Part shown: positions 62,866 to 64,000 of the stretch, one piece after another
Layout of the letters: each line of letters begins with the position of its first letter
Position numbering within the stretch: position 1 is the stretch's first letter
NCBI RefSeq assembly: GCF_000023025.1
Contig: NC_012997.1
Span: 1,286,764-1,350,763, forward strand
From: Teredinibacter turnerae T7901
GTDB taxonomy: Bacteria > Pseudomonadota > Gammaproteobacteria > Pseudomonadales > Cellvibrionaceae
Reading direction: 5' to 3'
Length of the DNA: 64,000 nucleotides
The notes under the pieces: model-generated
What the model was told of the DNA's origin: nothing
Databases searched by the model: none
Seen by the model: only the letters and a program-made list of their open reading frames with translations
Position numbers and translations under genes: made by a program

Positions 62866-62920
62866 TTGTCACCTCCAACAAAGTTATATGGAGGTGTGTG
62901 CATTATCGGGTTAGGTTCCA

Positions 62921-62946
62921 CTGTCAATTTGACAACTTTGTTATGC
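62921..62946 (-). other. Left part of an attC site split by the insertion sequence, with right ACTG duplication
   Basis: On the minus strand GCATAACAAAGTTGTCAAAT directly follows the preceding cassette gene, whose stop codon TAA (62941-62943) is inside the GCATAAC box. ACTG (62921-62924) is the right copy of the IS target duplication. See 61583-61659 for the other part. Confidence 0.72.
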
Positions 62947-63357
62947 ATTTTTTAACTTTGGTTGATTGTTTAAGAATAGAACAAGATCTTTGACGGTTTT
63001 TACCTGCTCAAAATATGGGTTTTTCTCTGCTTCTTTGATACTTATTCCTAGTTTTTCAGCCACCTCTATGTAGATATCATCCAGATCATCAGGGTCCATT
63101 TTGTACAATGACTCGAAAGAATCTGACGACTGAACCGGAAAAGCGATACCGTCATACTTTCCTGCCCATTCTTGAACACTGTTATAAACCTCACGCATGA
63201 TCTTCGTATCCGTATTTCGAAAGTCAAAAGACCTTGCATACGCGCATATATCAGGCTTACCTCTACTCATTGCAATTTTTCGCATACGATAATGATCTAC
63301 AACTAATCCAGCCGTGATCAACAAAACTATTGCTAAAAAAATATAAAGGTAGTTCAT
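62941..63357 (-). CDS. Cassette-borne membrane-anchored protein, unknown function
   Basis: 138 residues with one N-terminal membrane helix (about 3-20) and a soluble domain. The C-terminal half (MDPDDLDDIYIEVAEKLGISIKEAEKNPYFEQVKTVKDLVLFLN) has the helix and charge layout of an acyl-carrier-like fold, but I see no DSL serine for a phosphopantetheine arm, so this is only a resemblance. It starts 8 bp after an attC right end and its stop is within the next attC left end, the standard layout of an integron cassette gene. Confidence 0.78.
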   Translation of the reverse strand: MNYLYIFLAIVLLITAGLVVDHYRMRKIAMSRGKPDICAYARSFDFRNTDTKIMREVYNSVQEWAGKYDGIAFPVQSSDSFESLYKMDPDDLDDIYIEVAEKLGISIKEAEKNPYFEQVKTVKDLVLFLNNQPKLKNA

Positions 63358-63364
63358 AGCGACC

Positions 63365-63509
63365 TATGCATAACGCTGCGTTAAACGGCTGACAAAGTTG
63401 TGATGCTTTTGTGCAATAATTTGCGGAGCAAATGCACAAAAGTAGCGCAGCTTTGGCTGTCCAGTGCAGGGCCGAAGGCCCGAAACGAGTTTGGACGCCT
63501 TGTTATGCA
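63365..63509 (-). other. attC recombination site between two cassettes
   Basis: On the minus strand it begins GCATAACAAGGCGTCCAAAC and ends CGTTTAACGCAGCGTTATGC. The outer 7-bp boxes GCATAAC/GTTATGC are perfectly inverted. Inside, GCGT..AAAC repeats in inverted form after a 3-base mismatch, as in attC R and L boxes. The centre has two hairpins (CGGGCCTTCGGCCC, and TTTTGTGCA...TGCACAAAA). Length about 145 bp, in the size range of chromosomal-integron sites. Confidence 0.82.
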
Positions 63510-63510
63510 C

Positions 63511-64000
63511 TTATTTACCTAGTTTTCTTAGATATTTCTCTATTGAATCCAATATTTCTGTATCAGGGCTATCTTTTCCGTTGTAGATTAACTTCGCCTT
63601 TTCACAGTGCTTTCTTGCTTTTGATTTATCATAGGTTGGCTCTTCGATATCAGCATATGCATGACAAAGATGATATTCAGCTTCATAGTGTCCGAGCAAT
63701 ATCGCCTGAGTCCAATAATCAATTGCAGTGGATTTATCTTCTGCTGTCCCGTAGCCAAAAAACTTCATGTATCCTAGATTGTTCAAAACATCAACTTTTA
63801 ACTCCTCGTCTTCATCTCCTACTGGATCCAGCTTTGCGAGCATTTCCCAGCTTTTAACTGAAAGTTGATAATCTTCATTTCGATAATGACAAGTTCCAGT
63901 ATAAAAATGTTTTTCAATTTCGCTAGATTGATCACTTAATCCGATAGAATCTAGATCGCAGCTTTCTTTGGTTAATCCATATAAAGGTAAGCAAAATATT
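63511..64000 (-). CDS. Sel1/TPR-like repeat protein (5' end outside the window), cassette gene
   Basis: The frame is open to the right edge, so the start is not visible. The first in-frame ATG inside is at 63843, but coding sequence continues upstream of it (SCDLDSIGLSDQSSEIEKHFYTG, then CHYRNEDYQLSVKSWEML). The edge reads IFCLPLYGLTKESC, which may be the end of a signal or lipoprotein leader. Repeats: NNLGYMKFFGYGTAEDKSTAIDYWTQAILLGHYEAEYHLCHAY is Sel1-like. Such proteins mediate protein contacts. The stop is 2 bp before an attC box. Confidence 0.75.
   Translation of the reverse strand, partial: IFCLPLYGLTKESCDLDSIGLSDQSSEIEKHFYTGTCHYRNEDYQLSVKSWEMLAKLDPVGDEDEELKVDVLNNLGYMKFFGYGTAEDKSTAIDYWTQAILLGHYEAEYHLCHAYADIEEPTYDKSKARKHCEKAKLIYNGKDSPDTEILDSIEKYLRKLGK

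Larger units (their letters stand above)
61664..62920 (-). mobile_element. Complete IS3-family insertion sequence, 1257 bp
   Basis: Terminal inverted repeats are GGAACCTAACCCGCTTTTGC (61664 on) and, from the right end on the minus strand, GGAACCTAACCCGATAATGC. Both continue ACACACC. Between them are orfA (62530-62865) and orfB (61697-62503) with a -1 frameshift signal. A 4-bp duplication ACTG flanks it. It lies within an integron attC site. All parts look intact, so it may be active. Confidence 0.92.

Noticed and set aside
63432-63857. 141-codon plus-strand ORF over the attC and Sel1-like gene
   Set aside because: It is antisense to a better supported gene and crosses the attC hairpins.
1-64000. 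CRISPR arrays, tRNA and rRNA genes, prophage or restriction-type defence operons
   Set aside because: None could be recognised by reading. The tandem repeats present have no spacer-repeat structure and there are no Cas-like or phage structural proteins.

Overview
The window looks like chromosome of a marine, polarly flagellated gammaproteobacterium of the Cellvibrionales/Alteromonadales kind. The reasons are the flgHIJKL-flagellin order with RpoN-type promoters, several large TonB-dependent receptors, a TPP-controlled thiamine uptake operon and a chromosomal-integron-like cassette array. The species assignment is inference. Base composition is near 50 % GC up to about 53 kb and visibly more AT-rich from about 53.8 kb to the end.

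Layout. 1-9.8 kb: the distal end of a flagellar locus (flgH partial, flgI, flgJ, flgK, flgL, flagellin), with overlapping genes and two candidate sigma-54 promoters. 10-19.3 kb: unlinked functions (secreted subtilisin-like protease, GFA-domain protein, a divergent NmrA/AraC pair, a TonB receptor, a membrane GGDEF protein). 19.6-23.6 kb: a TPP riboswitch followed by an apparent thiamine salvage operon (outer-membrane receptor, small thiamine-binding-like protein, PnuT/PnuC-like permease, thiamine-kinase-like protein). 23.6-27.6 kb: small accessory genes (PLA2-like, GNAT, DUF2157-like, VOC, CPBP).

28.7-52.2 kb: a large catabolic region that closely resembles a carbazole-type (CarAa) angular dioxygenase meta-cleavage pathway spread over several transcription units. 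It holds the dienoate hydratase, CarAa-like Rieske oxygenase, meta-cleavage hydrolase, two-subunit LigAB-type extradiol dioxygenase, Rieske ferredoxin, flavin/[2Fe-2S] reductase, 4-hydroxy-2-oxovalerate aldolase and acylating acetaldehyde dehydrogenase. Interleaved are transport genes (TonB receptor, MFS, TauE), two FadR-type GntR regulators, a tannase-family esterase, a TauD-type dioxygenase, an aspartate-dehydrogenase-like protein, and an operon of FAD monooxygenase, cupin and gamma-glutamyltransferase-like protein. A 13-bp palindrome of form ATTGTNNNACAAT recurs at the promoters and appears to define a regulon. Two diverged, oppositely oriented copies of a MITE-like element bracket the core ring-cleavage genes.

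52.4-57.7 kb: a type I asparaginase, then small AT-rich genes, a sigma-factor-like/VOC pair, a 284-bp MITE with CTAG ends, a lipoprotein and a 55-residue membrane protein. 57.9-64 kb: genes on the minus strand whose stop codons fall inside attC-like sites. This is a gene cassette array whose integrase, if present, would lie to the right of the window. It is interrupted by a complete IS3-family element (inside an attC, with a 4-bp target duplication) and by a frameshifted REP-type tyrosine transposase relic.
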